This document shows positions 9,494 through 18,245 of a stretch of DNA of 64,000 nucleotides, in pieces. The translations under genes were made by a program, and so were the position numbers. The notes under the pieces were generated by a model. The model saw nothing but the letters and a program-made list of their open reading frames with translations, had not been told where the DNA came from and searched no databases. The stretch's first letter is position 1. Each line of letters opens with the position of its first letter. The stretch covers positions 1 through 64,000 of the forward strand of contig NZ_AMRV01000012.1 of the NCBI RefSeq assembly GCF_000342165.1. The letters run 5' to 3'. The DNA is from Pacificimonas flava (lineage in GTDB: Bacteria; Pseudomonadota; Alphaproteobacteria; Sphingomonadales; Sphingomonadaceae).

Positions 9494-9858
9494 AGGGTGA
9501 GGAATTCGTCGCGGCGGTGACAGCCTTGGTCGAAGCGCATCCGCACATCCGGCAAAGCGGCGATCGTCATCCTGCCCACTGCAACCTCTATTCGACGGCC
9601 GCTGGCCTCCCGGTTGCCACCGAACCTGAGCGCAAACGCGTCGCGAATATCTGGGTGCGAGCTGATAGTGTCCGGCAGCACCGGCTGGCGGAAATCGAGA
9701 GTGAGTTCTTCGACCACCGCACCTTCGATGTTAGCAAGCCGAACCACAACCTGTTTCGCGAGCCGGGCTTCAAGGACGCCGACTTGATCCGCTTTCAGGC
9801 CAATTCGCTATGGCAAGCTGTGCAGGTTCTTTCCGAAGTCGCTGGTGATGGCCTGTGA
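9490..9858 (+). CDS. Hypothetical protein between hsdM and hsdS
   Basis: A 122-residue protein with a GTG start coupled to hsdM (GTGA overlap) and a stop coupled to hsdS (GTGA). I do not recognise the family. The centre alternates strands and helices (HCNLYSTAAGLPVATEPERK) and no membrane segment is present. Because it is wedged translationally between the two methylase subunits it is probably made with them. A role in controlling or modulating the methylase is only a guess from position. Confidence 0.65.
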   Translation: MKGEEFVAAVTALVEAHPHIRQSGDRHPAHCNLYSTAAGLPVATEPERKRVANIWVRADSVRQHRLAEIESEFFDHRTFDVSKPNHNLFREPGFKDADLIRFQANSLWQAVQVLSEVAGDGL

Positions 9859-11192
9859 GCTTCCCTGCTTATCCAGAATACAAGGACAGCGGGGTCGAGT
9901 GGGTGGGGCCAATCCCATCCGCTTGGAATGCGCGGCCGCTTTTCAGTGTTGCCGACGAGATCGATGAAAAGAACGTCGGCCTGATCGAGAACAATTTGTT
10001 GTCGCTTAGCTATGGCAGCATAATTCGCAAGGACATCGAGGGGGCCGATGGCCTCCTGCCAGCCTCGTTCGAAACCTACCAGATACTCGAGAAATATGAC
10101 GTCGTTTGGCGGTTAACTGATCTGCAGAACGACAAGCGTAGTTTGCGGACTGGATTGGCGGGCGAGCGGGGCATAATCACCTCGGCATATCTCGGCACGC
10201 GTCCGCGTTCGATTGATCCGATCTACTTTGCCTATCTTCTGCGGGCCTACGACCTCACCAAAGTCTTCTACTCGATGGGCGGTGGACTGCGTCAGTCCAT
10301 GAAGTTCAGTGACGTGAAGTGGCTTCCAATTCTGGTGCCGCCTCAAGCCGATCAGTTCGCCATTACGAAATTCCTCGACCGCGAGACGGCGAAGATCGAT
10401 GCGGCGGTGGTGGCGCAGGAGCGGTTGATCGCGCTGCTCGCCGAGAAGCGCGCCGCGACCATCTCCCACGCCGTCACCAAGGGCCTCGACCCTGATGCCC
10501 CGATGAAAGACAGCGGCATCGAATGGGTCGGCCAGATCCCGGCGCAGTGGGGCGCTGGAAAGCTGGGATATGGGGCAAGGCTTCAGGGCGGATTTGCGTT
10601 TGCTTCGGGCGACTTTCAGTCCGAGGGCATCCCGGTGGTAAAAATGAACAACCTTTCGCGCGGCAGCCTCAAGTTGCACAATGCCGTTAGGGTTGATGAA
10701 GCGGTAGCCGTCGAGGCCTTTGCACTGGCAGCAGGCGATATAGTTTGGGGGATGTCAGGTAGTATTGGTGCGACGGGAAGTTTGGGAAATTTTGCAGTCG
10801 TTGAAGAGGGCGACCTTCCTTGTCAGCTCAACCAGCGAGTTGGGCGATTCTATATTCGAAGTAGAAAAGTAGATCCTAACTTCCTGAAGCTCTGGATACA
10901 GTCCGATGAATTCTATCGGCAGGTAGAGTTAGCTGTGACCGGAACTGCGCAGTATAACATTAGCTCTGAGCAGGTAGAGGCAACTGCGATGTGCTTCCCA
11001 CCATTGGCCGAGCAAAGGACGATCGCGGACGCGGTGCTAGCCAAATTGAGCTCACACTCTAAAATTGTAGAGCGTGCCGGAGAGCAGATCACTCTTTTGC
11101 GCGAACGCCGTGCCGCCCTCATCTCTGCCGCTGTTACTGGGAAGATCGACGTCCGCGGCGAGGTCGAGCCCGAGGAACAGGAGGCCGCATGA
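9855..11192 (+). CDS. hsdS: Type I restriction-modification specificity subunit S
   Basis: A 445-residue specificity subunit that would set the bipartite recognition sequence. It shows the usual two-fold layout. Each target-recognition domain starts with the same signature: KDSGVEWVGPIPSAWN at residues 10-25 and MKDSGIEWVGQIPAQWG at 217-233. Each is followed by a helical spacer rich in Glu, Arg and Ala ('FLDRETAKIDAAVVAQERLI' and 'LRERRAALISAAVTG'). The second recognition domain (about 10560-11090) is clearly less G+C-rich than the rest (26 of 60 bases at 10861-10920), suggesting the domain was swapped in. GTG start coupled to the gene before; stop overlaps the next ATG. Confidence 0.95.
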   Translation: MSFPAYPEYKDSGVEWVGPIPSAWNARPLFSVADEIDEKNVGLIENNLLSLSYGSIIRKDIEGADGLLPASFETYQILEKYDVVWRLTDLQNDKRSLRTGLAGERGIITSAYLGTRPRSIDPIYFAYLLRAYDLTKVFYSMGGGLRQSMKFSDVKWLPILVPPQADQFAITKFLDRETAKIDAAVVAQERLIALLAEKRAATISHAVTKGLDPDAPMKDSGIEWVGQIPAQWGAGKLGYGARLQGGFAFASGDFQSEGIPVVKMNNLSRGSLKLHNAVRVDEAVAVEAFALAAGDIVWGMSGSIGATGSLGNFAVVEEGDLPCQLNQRVGRFYIRSRKVDPNFLKLWIQSDEFYRQVELAVTGTAQYNISSEQVEATAMCFPPLAEQRTIADAVLAKLSSHSKIVERAGEQITLLRERRAALISAAVTGKIDVRGEVEPEEQEAA

Positions 11193-11695
11193 ACGTCGAT
11201 ACGCTCATCGCCAGCCTGCCCGCCAAGTCCGATAAGGATCGCCGCACCATCCTCGCCCGCGCCGAGGATTGGGTGGCCGACGGCTCGCCCGAACAGCAGG
11301 AAGCGGGCCGCAAGGTGCTCGATGCCTTTTCCAAGCTTCAAGAGCGCGAAGCCGCCTCCGATCCTGTCAGTAAGGTCGAGAATGCCTTCGCCCGCATGCC
11401 TCCGAGCGATCTTGGAGTTTCGCTGATGCAGGTGTTGCTCGATAACCCGGGCGCTACCTCTACCGCGCTGACTGAAGCGATCGGCTGGCAGGACAAGGCC
11501 TGGCAGCTGCATTTCGGCAAGATCGGCTGGGACCGACAGGACTACCTGTGGCCAGCGCCTTGGTCGAAGGTTCGGAATGAACCGTTCAAGGCCGGTATCC
11601 TCGCCGACTTCGACGAAGCAACCTCCGGTTTTACCATGAAGCCCGAAGTGGTCGCAGGGTTGGAACGGATCGGTATCAAGGCGAAGCGGATATGA
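11189..11695 (+). CDS. Hypothetical protein between hsdS and the GIY-YIG gene
   Basis: A 168-residue soluble protein, unrecognised. The N-terminal part is helical and charged (KSDKDRRTILARAEDWVADG); the C-terminal part has a wHTH-like look (DNPGATSTALTEAIGWQDKA), ending in a basic tail. Start and stop overlap hsdS and the next gene by four bases. It is likely an accessory of the restriction operon; no catalytic motif is visible. Confidence 0.65.
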   Translation: MNVDTLIASLPAKSDKDRRTILARAEDWVADGSPEQQEAGRKVLDAFSKLQEREAASDPVSKVENAFARMPPSDLGVSLMQVLLDNPGATSTALTEAIGWQDKAWQLHFGKIGWDRQDYLWPAPWSKVRNEPFKAGILADFDEATSGFTMKPEVVAGLERIGIKAKRI

Positions 11696-12615
11696 CCGGC
11701 CAATCGCTTGAGCTGTTCTACGTCGATGGCCGCCCTGATGGCATTGTCACGGCGGAAATGTTCAATTGGACGGGCAGCGTTCTTCTGGCTCCGCGCACCG
11801 AGCTGTCGCGCCTTATCGAGAGCCACGAACAAGCGAGGCATTCCGGTATCTACCTGCTGACTGGCGATGACAGCGATGGCGCACCGCTAGCCTACATCGG
11901 CCAGGCCGAGGACATTGCGGTCCGCATTCGGAACCATGATGTCAATAAAGACTGGTGGACCCAAGTTGCGATCGTCACCGCCGCGGAAAACAGGCTCAAC
12001 AGGGCGCACATCAGTTATCTGGAGTCGCGGCTGATAGAGCGAGCGCATGATATCGGTCGTGTTCCATTGGCAAACGGAACGAGGCCTTCGTCGCCCAGCT
12101 TGAGCGCAGCTGATATCTCCAAGATGGAAGCGTTTCTTGGCTACCTCTTGATTGTCTTTCCGGCGCTCCGCGTCGATATGTTTGTGGAACGCAAAAGGCA
12201 GGCCATTCCCGTATTGAAAGAAGCAACTTCTGAGGCTGCCCCTTCGCCTCCGGAACCGCTTGCCACATTTGTATTGGAGAACAGCCGGCAAGGGCTGTCA
12301 GCAAAAGCGACGCTGGTAGACGGGGAATTTATTGTTCTCGCCGGATCACAGGCAAAGAAGGAATTTAGCGAAGCTTCGACATGGCACAGCTACTATGATC
12401 TTCATACAGAGCTGCGCCGCTCCAATGTTCTGGTCGAGAATGGCGACCTGTTAGAGTTCGGTGAAAACTACGTTTTTGCTAGCGTAAGCGCGGCAGCCTC
12501 TGTGGTGCAGGCGCGTAGCGCTAATGGCCAATTGGACTGGCACGAGATCGAAAGCAGCTTGACCTACAAGGAATGGGAGTCGCGCCGTCTGGCAGCGATC
12601 GCGGATACAAACTGA
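11692..12615 (+). CDS. GIY-YIG nuclease-family protein with C-terminal DUF4357-like domain
   Basis: A 307-residue protein. The GIY-YIG fold is marked by GIYLLTG (residues 52-58), AYIGQAEDI (67-75), candidate catalytic arginine R78 or R80, ISYLESRLIERA with E111, and N128 in ANGTRP. The C-terminal half (LVDGEFIVLAGSQAKKEFSE) resembles the DUF4357 domain that commonly follows this nuclease type. Such proteins occur inside or next to type I restriction operons. Here the gene is fused into the operon by ATGA and TGATG overlaps, so it is probably an extra DNA-cleaving or substrate-sensing part of the system. Its exact role is not established from sequence. Confidence 0.8.
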   Translation: MTGQSLELFYVDGRPDGIVTAEMFNWTGSVLLAPRTELSRLIESHEQARHSGIYLLTGDDSDGAPLAYIGQAEDIAVRIRNHDVNKDWWTQVAIVTAAENRLNRAHISYLESRLIERAHDIGRVPLANGTRPSSPSLSAADISKMEAFLGYLLIVFPALRVDMFVERKRQAIPVLKEATSEAAPSPPEPLATFVLENSRQGLSAKATLVDGEFIVLAGSQAKKEFSEASTWHSYYDLHTELRRSNVLVENGDLLEFGENYVFASVSAAASVVQARSANGQLDWHEIESSLTYKEWESRRLAAIADTN

Positions 12616-15600
12616 TGCCCAAGCTCCACGAAGAAGCCACCATGGAAGGCGAGATCTGCGACACCCTGCAGACCAAGGGCTGGCTCTACGATTACGGAGC
12701 CGACGTTAACTACGACCGCCAGCGCGCACTCTATCCGCCGGATCTGATAGCCTGGGTCCGGCAAACCCAGCCGGAAGTGTGGCAGACGCTGGCGAAGCGG
12801 CACGGTGAAGATGGAGCCAGGGAAAAGCTTCTCGATCGCGTGCGCAAGGTGCTGGACGAGAAGGGCACTCTCGCGACGCTGCGCTCTGGCATGGAGATGG
12901 TCGGCATCCGGCGCACCATTCGTCTGGCGCAGTTCCGTCCGGCCAGTGGGCTCAATCCCGAAATCACAGACCGCTATGATGCTAATCGTCTGCGAGTGGT
13001 CCAGCAGGTCCGCTATCGCCTCGACAGCGAGCATTCGATCGACCTGGTTCTCTTCCTGAATGGCATTCCGACTGCAACTATCGAACTGAAAGCGGATTTC
13101 ACGCAGAGCGTAGAGGATGCGGTCGAGCAGTATCGCAAAGACCGGCAGCCCCATCCCAAGGGCGGACGGCTGGAACCTTTGCTCTCATTCCCAGGCGGCG
13201 CGCTGGTGCATTTCGCGGTATCCAGCAGTCTCGTCCGCATGACGACGAAGCTGGCGGGTAACTCCACTCGGTTTCTGCCCTTTGACCGGGGCAATAAGGG
13301 CGGTGCCGGCAATGAACCGTACTCGTACGGTTCAGCGACCTCATACCTCTGGATGGACGTGCTGGGGCGCGACAGCTTGCTCGATATTCTGGGGCGTTAC
13401 ATGGTCGCCAAACGCGATAAGAAGGGGAACCTGTCGGCCCTCTTCTTCCCGCGCTACCATCAGCTCGATGCGACCAGGAAACTGGTAAACCAAGTGCGCG
13501 ATGAGGGCGCAGGCGGTGCCTACCTGATCCAGCACTCGGCAGGCAGCGGCAAGACTGCGTCGATTGCCTGGACCGCGCACTTCCTTTCCGAACTGCACGA
13601 TGCAGACGACAACAAGATCTTCTCAACGGTCATTGTCGTGTCGGATCGGCGCGTAATCGACGGGCAGCTTCAGGATGCGCTGTTCGATTTCGAGCGGACG
13701 GCTGGCGTGGTCGAAACGATCAAGAACAGCGGTGGCGCGAAAAGCGGACAGTTGGCCGAGGCGCTGGCAGCGGGCAAGAAGATCATCGTCTGCACCATCC
13801 AGACGTTTCCCTATGCGCTTGAGGCGGTGCGAGAGAAGGCGGCCACCGACGGGAAAACCTTTGCGGTAATCGCGGACGAGGCGCACAGCAGCCAGGCAGG
13901 TATGGCAGCGGCAACGTTGCGCCAGCTATTGGCGAGCGATGCAGCTGCGAGCCTGCAGGATGGAGGCGAGGTGGACATCGAGGATCTGCTGGCCGCGCAA
14001 ATGAAGGCGCGCGCCGATGACCGGGGCATTACCTACATCGCTTTCACGGCGACACCGAAGAACAAGACGCTTGAGCTGTTCGGCAGGCTGAAGGATCCGT
14101 CTGCGCCACCTTCCGACGCGAATGGATACGAGGCATTCCACGTCTATTCGATGCGCCAAGCGATCGAAGAGGGCTTCATCCTCGACGTGCTGCGCAATTA
14201 CACGCCCTATGCAACGGCCTTCAAGCTCGCCCAGCAAGGCAAGGATGGCCTGAAGGAAATTGACGACAAGGAGGTGGAACGCTCCGCTGCCACAAAGAAG
14301 ATCATGCGATGGGTTCGGCTTCATCCGCACAATATCGCGCAGAAGGTCCAGATCACGGTCGAGCATTTCCGCGAGAATGTTGCACCGCTTCTCGAAGGAC
14401 AAGCGAAGGCGATGGTGGTTCTTGGCAGCCGGAAGGAAGCGGTGCGCTGGAAGGTCGCGTTGGACAAATACCTCGCCGACAATGGCTACACGAAGCTCAA
14501 GGCGCTGGTGGCGTTCTCCGGGGAGGTGAGCGATCCCGAGAGTTTTGCCGAACCGGTCATGGAGACGAGCACGGATCTAAATCCGACTCTGCACGGTCGC
14601 GATATTCGTGACGCATTCGACGACGACAACGCGCGCCTGCTCTTGGTCGCGAACAAATTCCAGACCGGCTTTGACGAACCCAAGCTATGCGGGATGTATG
14701 TCGACCGTAAGTTGGCCGGGGTGCAGGCGGTCCAGACCCTGTCGCGGTTGAATCGTTCGCATCCAGGAAAGGACACGACCTACGTCCTCGACTTCGTGAA
14801 CAGCGCCGATGCGGTGCTGGAAGCCTTCCGGACATACTACGAGTCTGCCGAACTCGACGGGACGACCGATCCGGAAATGATCTTTACCTTGAAGGACAAG
14901 CTGGACCACGGCGGCTGGTATGACACGCCCGAGGTCGAGCGAGTGATTGAGGTCATTACCTCGCCGGGCGCATCGCAGGGGAAGCTATCGGCCGCCTTGC
15001 AGCCCGTGGCGCAAAGATTGGTGAAGCGCTTCGCGCAGGCCAGAGAAGCATTGCGGTTTGCGAAGGAGGGAGAGCAGGACCAGGCAGCAGCCGAAGCAAA
15101 AGACCGTATCGACGCGCTGACGCTCATGAAGAGCGACATGCAACAGTATATGCGGTTGTATTCCTATCTCAGCCAGATGATCGATTACGGCCATACAGGG
15201 GTGGAGAAACGCTACTGGTTTTACCGCCATCTGGTGCCACTTCTTGATTTCGAACGGGAGAACGCTGAGGTCGACCTGTCGCAGGTCATGCTTACTCACC
15301 ATGCGGTCCGCGCACTCAAGCAGGCCGTGATGGATCTTGGAGAGGGTGAGACCGAGCCCTTGAAGCCGATCACTGCGGCAGGTTCTGGCGCAGTGCAGGA
15401 CAAGGACAAGACAGCACTTTCACAGATCATTGCGAGGGTGAACGCTTTGTTTGAAGGCGATTTGACCGATGGAGATCAGCTGAGCTTTGTCCGCAGCGTG
15501 AAGGACAAGCTGATGGAATCAGAGACGCTTCGTGCGCAGGCGCGCGCGAACAGCGAGGCGCAATTCAAAGCATCGCCCACGATCGATCCTGAGATGCTTG

Positions 15601-15749
15601 AAGCTGCGATCGCAGCGATGGAGGCGCACGAGTCAATGGGTGTGCAGGTTATCAATTCGGCTCGCGTCAGAGCGGGGCTGAAAAATTTGCTGTTGAACAA
15701 CCTCGACCTTTATAGCGACTTGCGGGCAGAGATCGCAGCCGACGGCTGA
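12615..15749 (+). CDS. hsdR: Type I restriction endonuclease subunit R
   Basis: A 1,044-residue motor and nuclease subunit. The start at 12615 (MPKLHEEATMEGEIC) is set by the TGATG overlap; an upstream in-frame ATG lies inside the previous gene. The N-terminal nuclease domain carries the PD-(D/E)XK-like elements 'SIDLVLFLNGIPTATIELK' near residues 138-156. The SF2 motor has Walker A HSAGSGKT at 307-314 and DEAH at 421-424, then motif III FTATPKN. A helical C-terminal domain would bind the methylase core. An inverted repeat directly after the stop may end the operon. Confidence 0.95.
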   Translation: MPKLHEEATMEGEICDTLQTKGWLYDYGADVNYDRQRALYPPDLIAWVRQTQPEVWQTLAKRHGEDGAREKLLDRVRKVLDEKGTLATLRSGMEMVGIRRTIRLAQFRPASGLNPEITDRYDANRLRVVQQVRYRLDSEHSIDLVLFLNGIPTATIELKADFTQSVEDAVEQYRKDRQPHPKGGRLEPLLSFPGGALVHFAVSSSLVRMTTKLAGNSTRFLPFDRGNKGGAGNEPYSYGSATSYLWMDVLGRDSLLDILGRYMVAKRDKKGNLSALFFPRYHQLDATRKLVNQVRDEGAGGAYLIQHSAGSGKTASIAWTAHFLSELHDADDNKIFSTVIVVSDRRVIDGQLQDALFDFERTAGVVETIKNSGGAKSGQLAEALAAGKKIIVCTIQTFPYALEAVREKAATDGKTFAVIADEAHSSQAGMAAATLRQLLASDAAASLQDGGEVDIEDLLAAQMKARADDRGITYIAFTATPKNKTLELFGRLKDPSAPPSDANGYEAFHVYSMRQAIEEGFILDVLRNYTPYATAFKLAQQGKDGLKEIDDKEVERSAATKKIMRWVRLHPHNIAQKVQITVEHFRENVAPLLEGQAKAMVVLGSRKEAVRWKVALDKYLADNGYTKLKALVAFSGEVSDPESFAEPVMETSTDLNPTLHGRDIRDAFDDDNARLLLVANKFQTGFDEPKLCGMYVDRKLAGVQAVQTLSRLNRSHPGKDTTYVLDFVNSADAVLEAFRTYYESAELDGTTDPEMIFTLKDKLDHGGWYDTPEVERVIEVITSPGASQGKLSAALQPVAQRLVKRFAQAREALRFAKEGEQDQAAAEAKDRIDALTLMKSDMQQYMRLYSYLSQMIDYGHTGVEKRYWFYRHLVPLLDFERENAEVDLSQVMLTHHAVRALKQAVMDLGEGETEPLKPITAAGSGAVQDKDKTALSQIIARVNALFEGDLTDGDQLSFVRSVKDKLMESETLRAQARANSEAQFKASPTIDPEMLEAAIAAMEAHESMGVQVINSARVRAGLKNLLLNNLDLYSDLRAEIAADG

Positions 15750-15779
15750 TGGTGCCGCTACCAGTGCAGCGGCACCATC
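15748..15779 (+). terminator. Strong hairpin after hsdR
   Basis: GATGGTGCCGCT (15748-15759) and AGCGGCACCATC (15768-15779) form a perfect 12-base-pair stem with an eight-base loop, overlapping the hsdR stop codon. No T-run follows, so it is not a textbook intrinsic terminator, but it may stop transcription or protect the mRNA end. Confidence 0.45.
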
Positions 15780-16017
15780 GACTTACGCCGCCAAGGACGC
15801 AGGGATGAGGGCCGCACCGGTGGCAGGCACCTGTCCTTCCAGCCCAAGGGGGCTGTCGGAGCAACTGCGGTGAAAAGCACATCCCGTTCGCAGTGTTCTT
15901 GAAGCGTGCTCCAGCGAATATTCTCCTCGCTGACCCCCGGATCGGTTCTGCCAATCATTAGCCCAATTGCCAGGCTCAATCCTAGGAGCAGCTCGCTGAG
16001 GTGATGCCAGGTCTTGC

Positions 16018-16594
16018 TGAGGTGGTCTCGGTTTTTTGGGCACGGTGCTAAGCTACTCCCCCTCTACCTGGTGGCGGTCATGGACTGGGCCACCCGCAAG
16101 GTGCTTGCCTGGCGCCTGTCGAACACCATGGATGCTGGCTTCTGCGTCGCGGCGCTGGAGGAAGACTTGGCCCGCGACGGCAGGCCCGAAATCTTCAACC
16201 TCGATCATAGCAGCCAATTTACGTCGCACGGCTTTACCGGCTTGCTGCGCGACGCCGAGGTGCGCATCAGCATGGATGGTCGGGGCGATAGATGGACAAC
16301 GTCTTCATCGAACGCCTCGGGCGGTCATTGAAGTACGAGTGCGCCTACCTCCATGCCTCCGAGACCGGCTCGAAGCTGAAGACTGGCCTTAGCCGGTGGA
16401 TCACCTACTATAACACCCAGCGTCCGCACTCGGGCCTGGGCGGGAGAACCCCGGCCGAGGCTTATCGGCGGATCGGGCAATCAGATCATGGGAGGCATGC
16501 CCCCATGATCTGATGATCAAACAGGCGGCATAAACGACAGCCGGGATTAGCTTAACTTAGCCGCCAACCTGTCCAAAGATGCGGGACCACCTCA
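16018..16594 (+). mobile_element. IS3-family deletion derivative with both ends
   Basis: Left end TGAGGTGGTCTCGGTTTT at 16018 and right end GCGGGACCACCTCA finishing at 16594 are inverted repeats (about 20 of 26 bases match over the outer 26). Between them only the 3' part of orfB remains. The sequence jumps from the left end straight into the DDE domain, so orfA and the first half of orfB have been lost. No matching target duplication was found. The remnant is 577 bp and could move only with help from an intact relative. Confidence 0.7.
16061..16513 (+). pseudogene. IS3-family transposase OrfB, 5'-truncated and frameshifted
   Basis: The first frame reads LYLVAVMDWATRKVLAWRLS and LDHSSQFTSHGFTGLL, the DDE integrase core of IS3-family OrfB, ending ISMDGRG. 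The reading frame then shifts near 16292 and continues with MDNVFIERLGRSLKYECAYL and YYNTQRPHSGLGGRTPAEAY. Relatives have 'SMDGRGRWMDNVFIERLWRSLKYE' as one stretch, so a small indel broke the gene. The N-terminal half is missing. Confidence 0.85.
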
Positions 16595-17057
16595 GATATC
16601 AATAAAGCCGTCGATGCAAACGCCATCAGCACCGCGAAACATGATATCCATTCCGACACCGCTGCAATCTCCTCCGAACAGCTCGGCCCTTGTTGCACGC
16701 GCCAGTAAAGCAAACCTTTCCGCACATGACTGAATAGCGTTGGGAGGGTGGCAGGCGCGCCCGGAGGCAGTCGAAAGGTCTTGTTCCGTTCCAACAAAAG
16801 AGCGGACCAAACTCGCATAACTACCTGAGAGGCTGGAGTAATCTTTTAACTCAGATCAACCGCGCCTACATACCGCGACAAGTCGAGGATCTGCAGGCCG
16901 GACGCGCGGGCTGCACCCTCCCGGGGGCGGAAGAGAACCGCGCTACTGCGCGCCTGGAGAAGGTGAGGAGGAAGAGGGTGGCTGAACGTCGAAAGACGAA
17001 AGTTTACCCTGCGCCGGGCAGCGGCCGCCCGGCGCCTCTTATCGGAGGTTCCCTCAC
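16595..17057. other. Gap with no convincing gene
   Basis: Between the IS3 relic and the next gene. A minus-strand frame at 16592-16810 contains the protein-like stretch GVGMDIMFRGADGVCIDGFI but lacks a supported start and family. It may be the end of a decayed gene. ATCGGAGGTTCCCTCAC just before 17058 is a clear ribosome-binding site for the next gene. Confidence 0.35.
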
Positions 17058-17597
17058 ATGAATGTTCACGTCCCCCGTTACTGCGCCGAGCAGGCGCGCG
17101 TAGAAGCCTGCGCCGAGCGTTTGGCTGACCATTTGAACTGGAAGCCGGTTCCCATTCCCGAGCTGTTGCCGCCCGTGCTGCGCACATACCGGTACGAACC
17201 GTCTGCGCATCTCCTCCTCATGCCGTCGGCGGCCGCGAGCATCCCGCGCCTTCTAGGCGGTATCCGCCAGTTCCGCTGCACCGGTCTCGTACTGGAGCGG
17301 GGCAGCCGGGTTGACGGCGGGCCGACGCTCTACTGCGTCCTCATCCGCTGTCTGCAGGGCAAGGAACATGCGCATACGGAGCTCCGCATCTGGGCATCTG
17401 AGGAGGGCGAGCTGTTCCTCGTTCCCGATCCCGACGGCACGGAGCCGGATAGCCCCTGCTACGCGCTCTCCCGCTACAGGATCGAGCCGGCTGCCGCACC
17501 CTATGCGGATGCACGCGCGCAGGACCACGGCCTCGTCCGCGCTGAGACGGTGCTCCTGACCGGGCAGCCGGAGGCTGTGCGCCTACGGCGCGGCTGA
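17058..17597 (+). CDS. Hypothetical protein, first of a three-gene set
   Basis: A 179-residue protein with GGAGG seven bases before the ATG. I do not recognise it. It contains LRTYRYEPSAHLLLMPSAAA and 'EGELFLVPDPDGTEPD', the latter similar in style to 'RGEMWLVPEAGEE' in the next gene, so the two may be distant relatives. No membrane or catalytic motif. The three genes at 17.06-18.84 kb run in one direction with short spacers and probably form one unit of an integrated element. Confidence 0.65.
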   Translation: MNVHVPRYCAEQARVEACAERLADHLNWKPVPIPELLPPVLRTYRYEPSAHLLLMPSAAASIPRLLGGIRQFRCTGLVLERGSRVDGGPTLYCVLIRCLQGKEHAHTELRIWASEEGELFLVPDPDGTEPDSPCYALSRYRIEPAAAPYADARAQDHGLVRAETVLLTGQPEAVRLRRG

Positions 17598-17717
17598 ACC
17601 GATGAAGGAACGGTGTCTGGCCGGTGGCCGGGCACCATGAATGAAAAAAAGGGGGGTGCGGAACGCAGCCCTGCTCCGCCGCCCCGCGCACCTCGACGAA
17701 CCTCGAAAGCAAAACCA

Positions 17718-18242
17718 ATGACGATCATCCTGTTAGATCGCCCCGAAACGGGCGAACCCTTCCTGCCGCGCATGCGCCGCGCGGTGACCGCACGCGTGCA
17801 CGCGTGCGCTGCCGAGGTCGACGATCTTGTCGACCTCGATGTCAGCCGCGATCATGCCATCCTCGGCGGCTGCGCGGTGATGCAGTATGCGGGGCTCATC
17901 GTGACCGGCACGGCATGCCGGCGCCCGCTGCTGTTCGCGGAGGGAGAGGCACTCGGCCGCCGTACGGGCCTCGACCTTCTCCTCATGCGCTTCGACGTGC
18001 AGCCTTGCGGGACGACTTTCGATATCCGCCTCGACGCAAATGGGGCCTGGCTCACGAACTTCGCCCTCTGGCGCGGCCGCGGCGAGATGTGGCTCGTGCC
18101 CGAAGCCGGCGAGGAAGCTTGCATCAAGGTCACGCAGTTTGGGCTCGAGACCTGTCTTCCCGCCCCGTTCGCCTCCTCCGATGAACGCGAGAAGGGCATG
18201 GTACGCGCCGCGACCTTCCCGACGTTCAAGGAAGGGTTCTGA
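17718..18242 (+). CDS. Hypothetical protein, second of a three-gene set
   Basis: A 174-residue protein. Start MTIILLDRPETGEPFLPR at 17718 is preferred over an in-frame ATG at 17613 because the extra 35 residues are low-complexity (Pro, Ala, Arg) and protein-like sequence begins here. It contains a His/Cys-poor alpha-beta pattern and 'GRGEMWLVPEAGEEA'. It ends three bases before the GTG of the next gene. Function unknown. Confidence 0.6.
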   Translation: MTIILLDRPETGEPFLPRMRRAVTARVHACAAEVDDLVDLDVSRDHAILGGCAVMQYAGLIVTGTACRRPLLFAEGEALGRRTGLDLLLMRFDVQPCGTTFDIRLDANGAWLTNFALWRGRGEMWLVPEAGEEACIKVTQFGLETCLPAPFASSDEREKGMVRAATFPTFKEGF

Positions 18243-18245
18243 GCC

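Noticed and set aside
7430-16513. Idea that one IS3 orfB was split in two by insertion of the restriction operon
   Set aside because: The right-hand relic has both its own left and right inverted repeats (16018 and 16594), so it is a separate deletion derivative.
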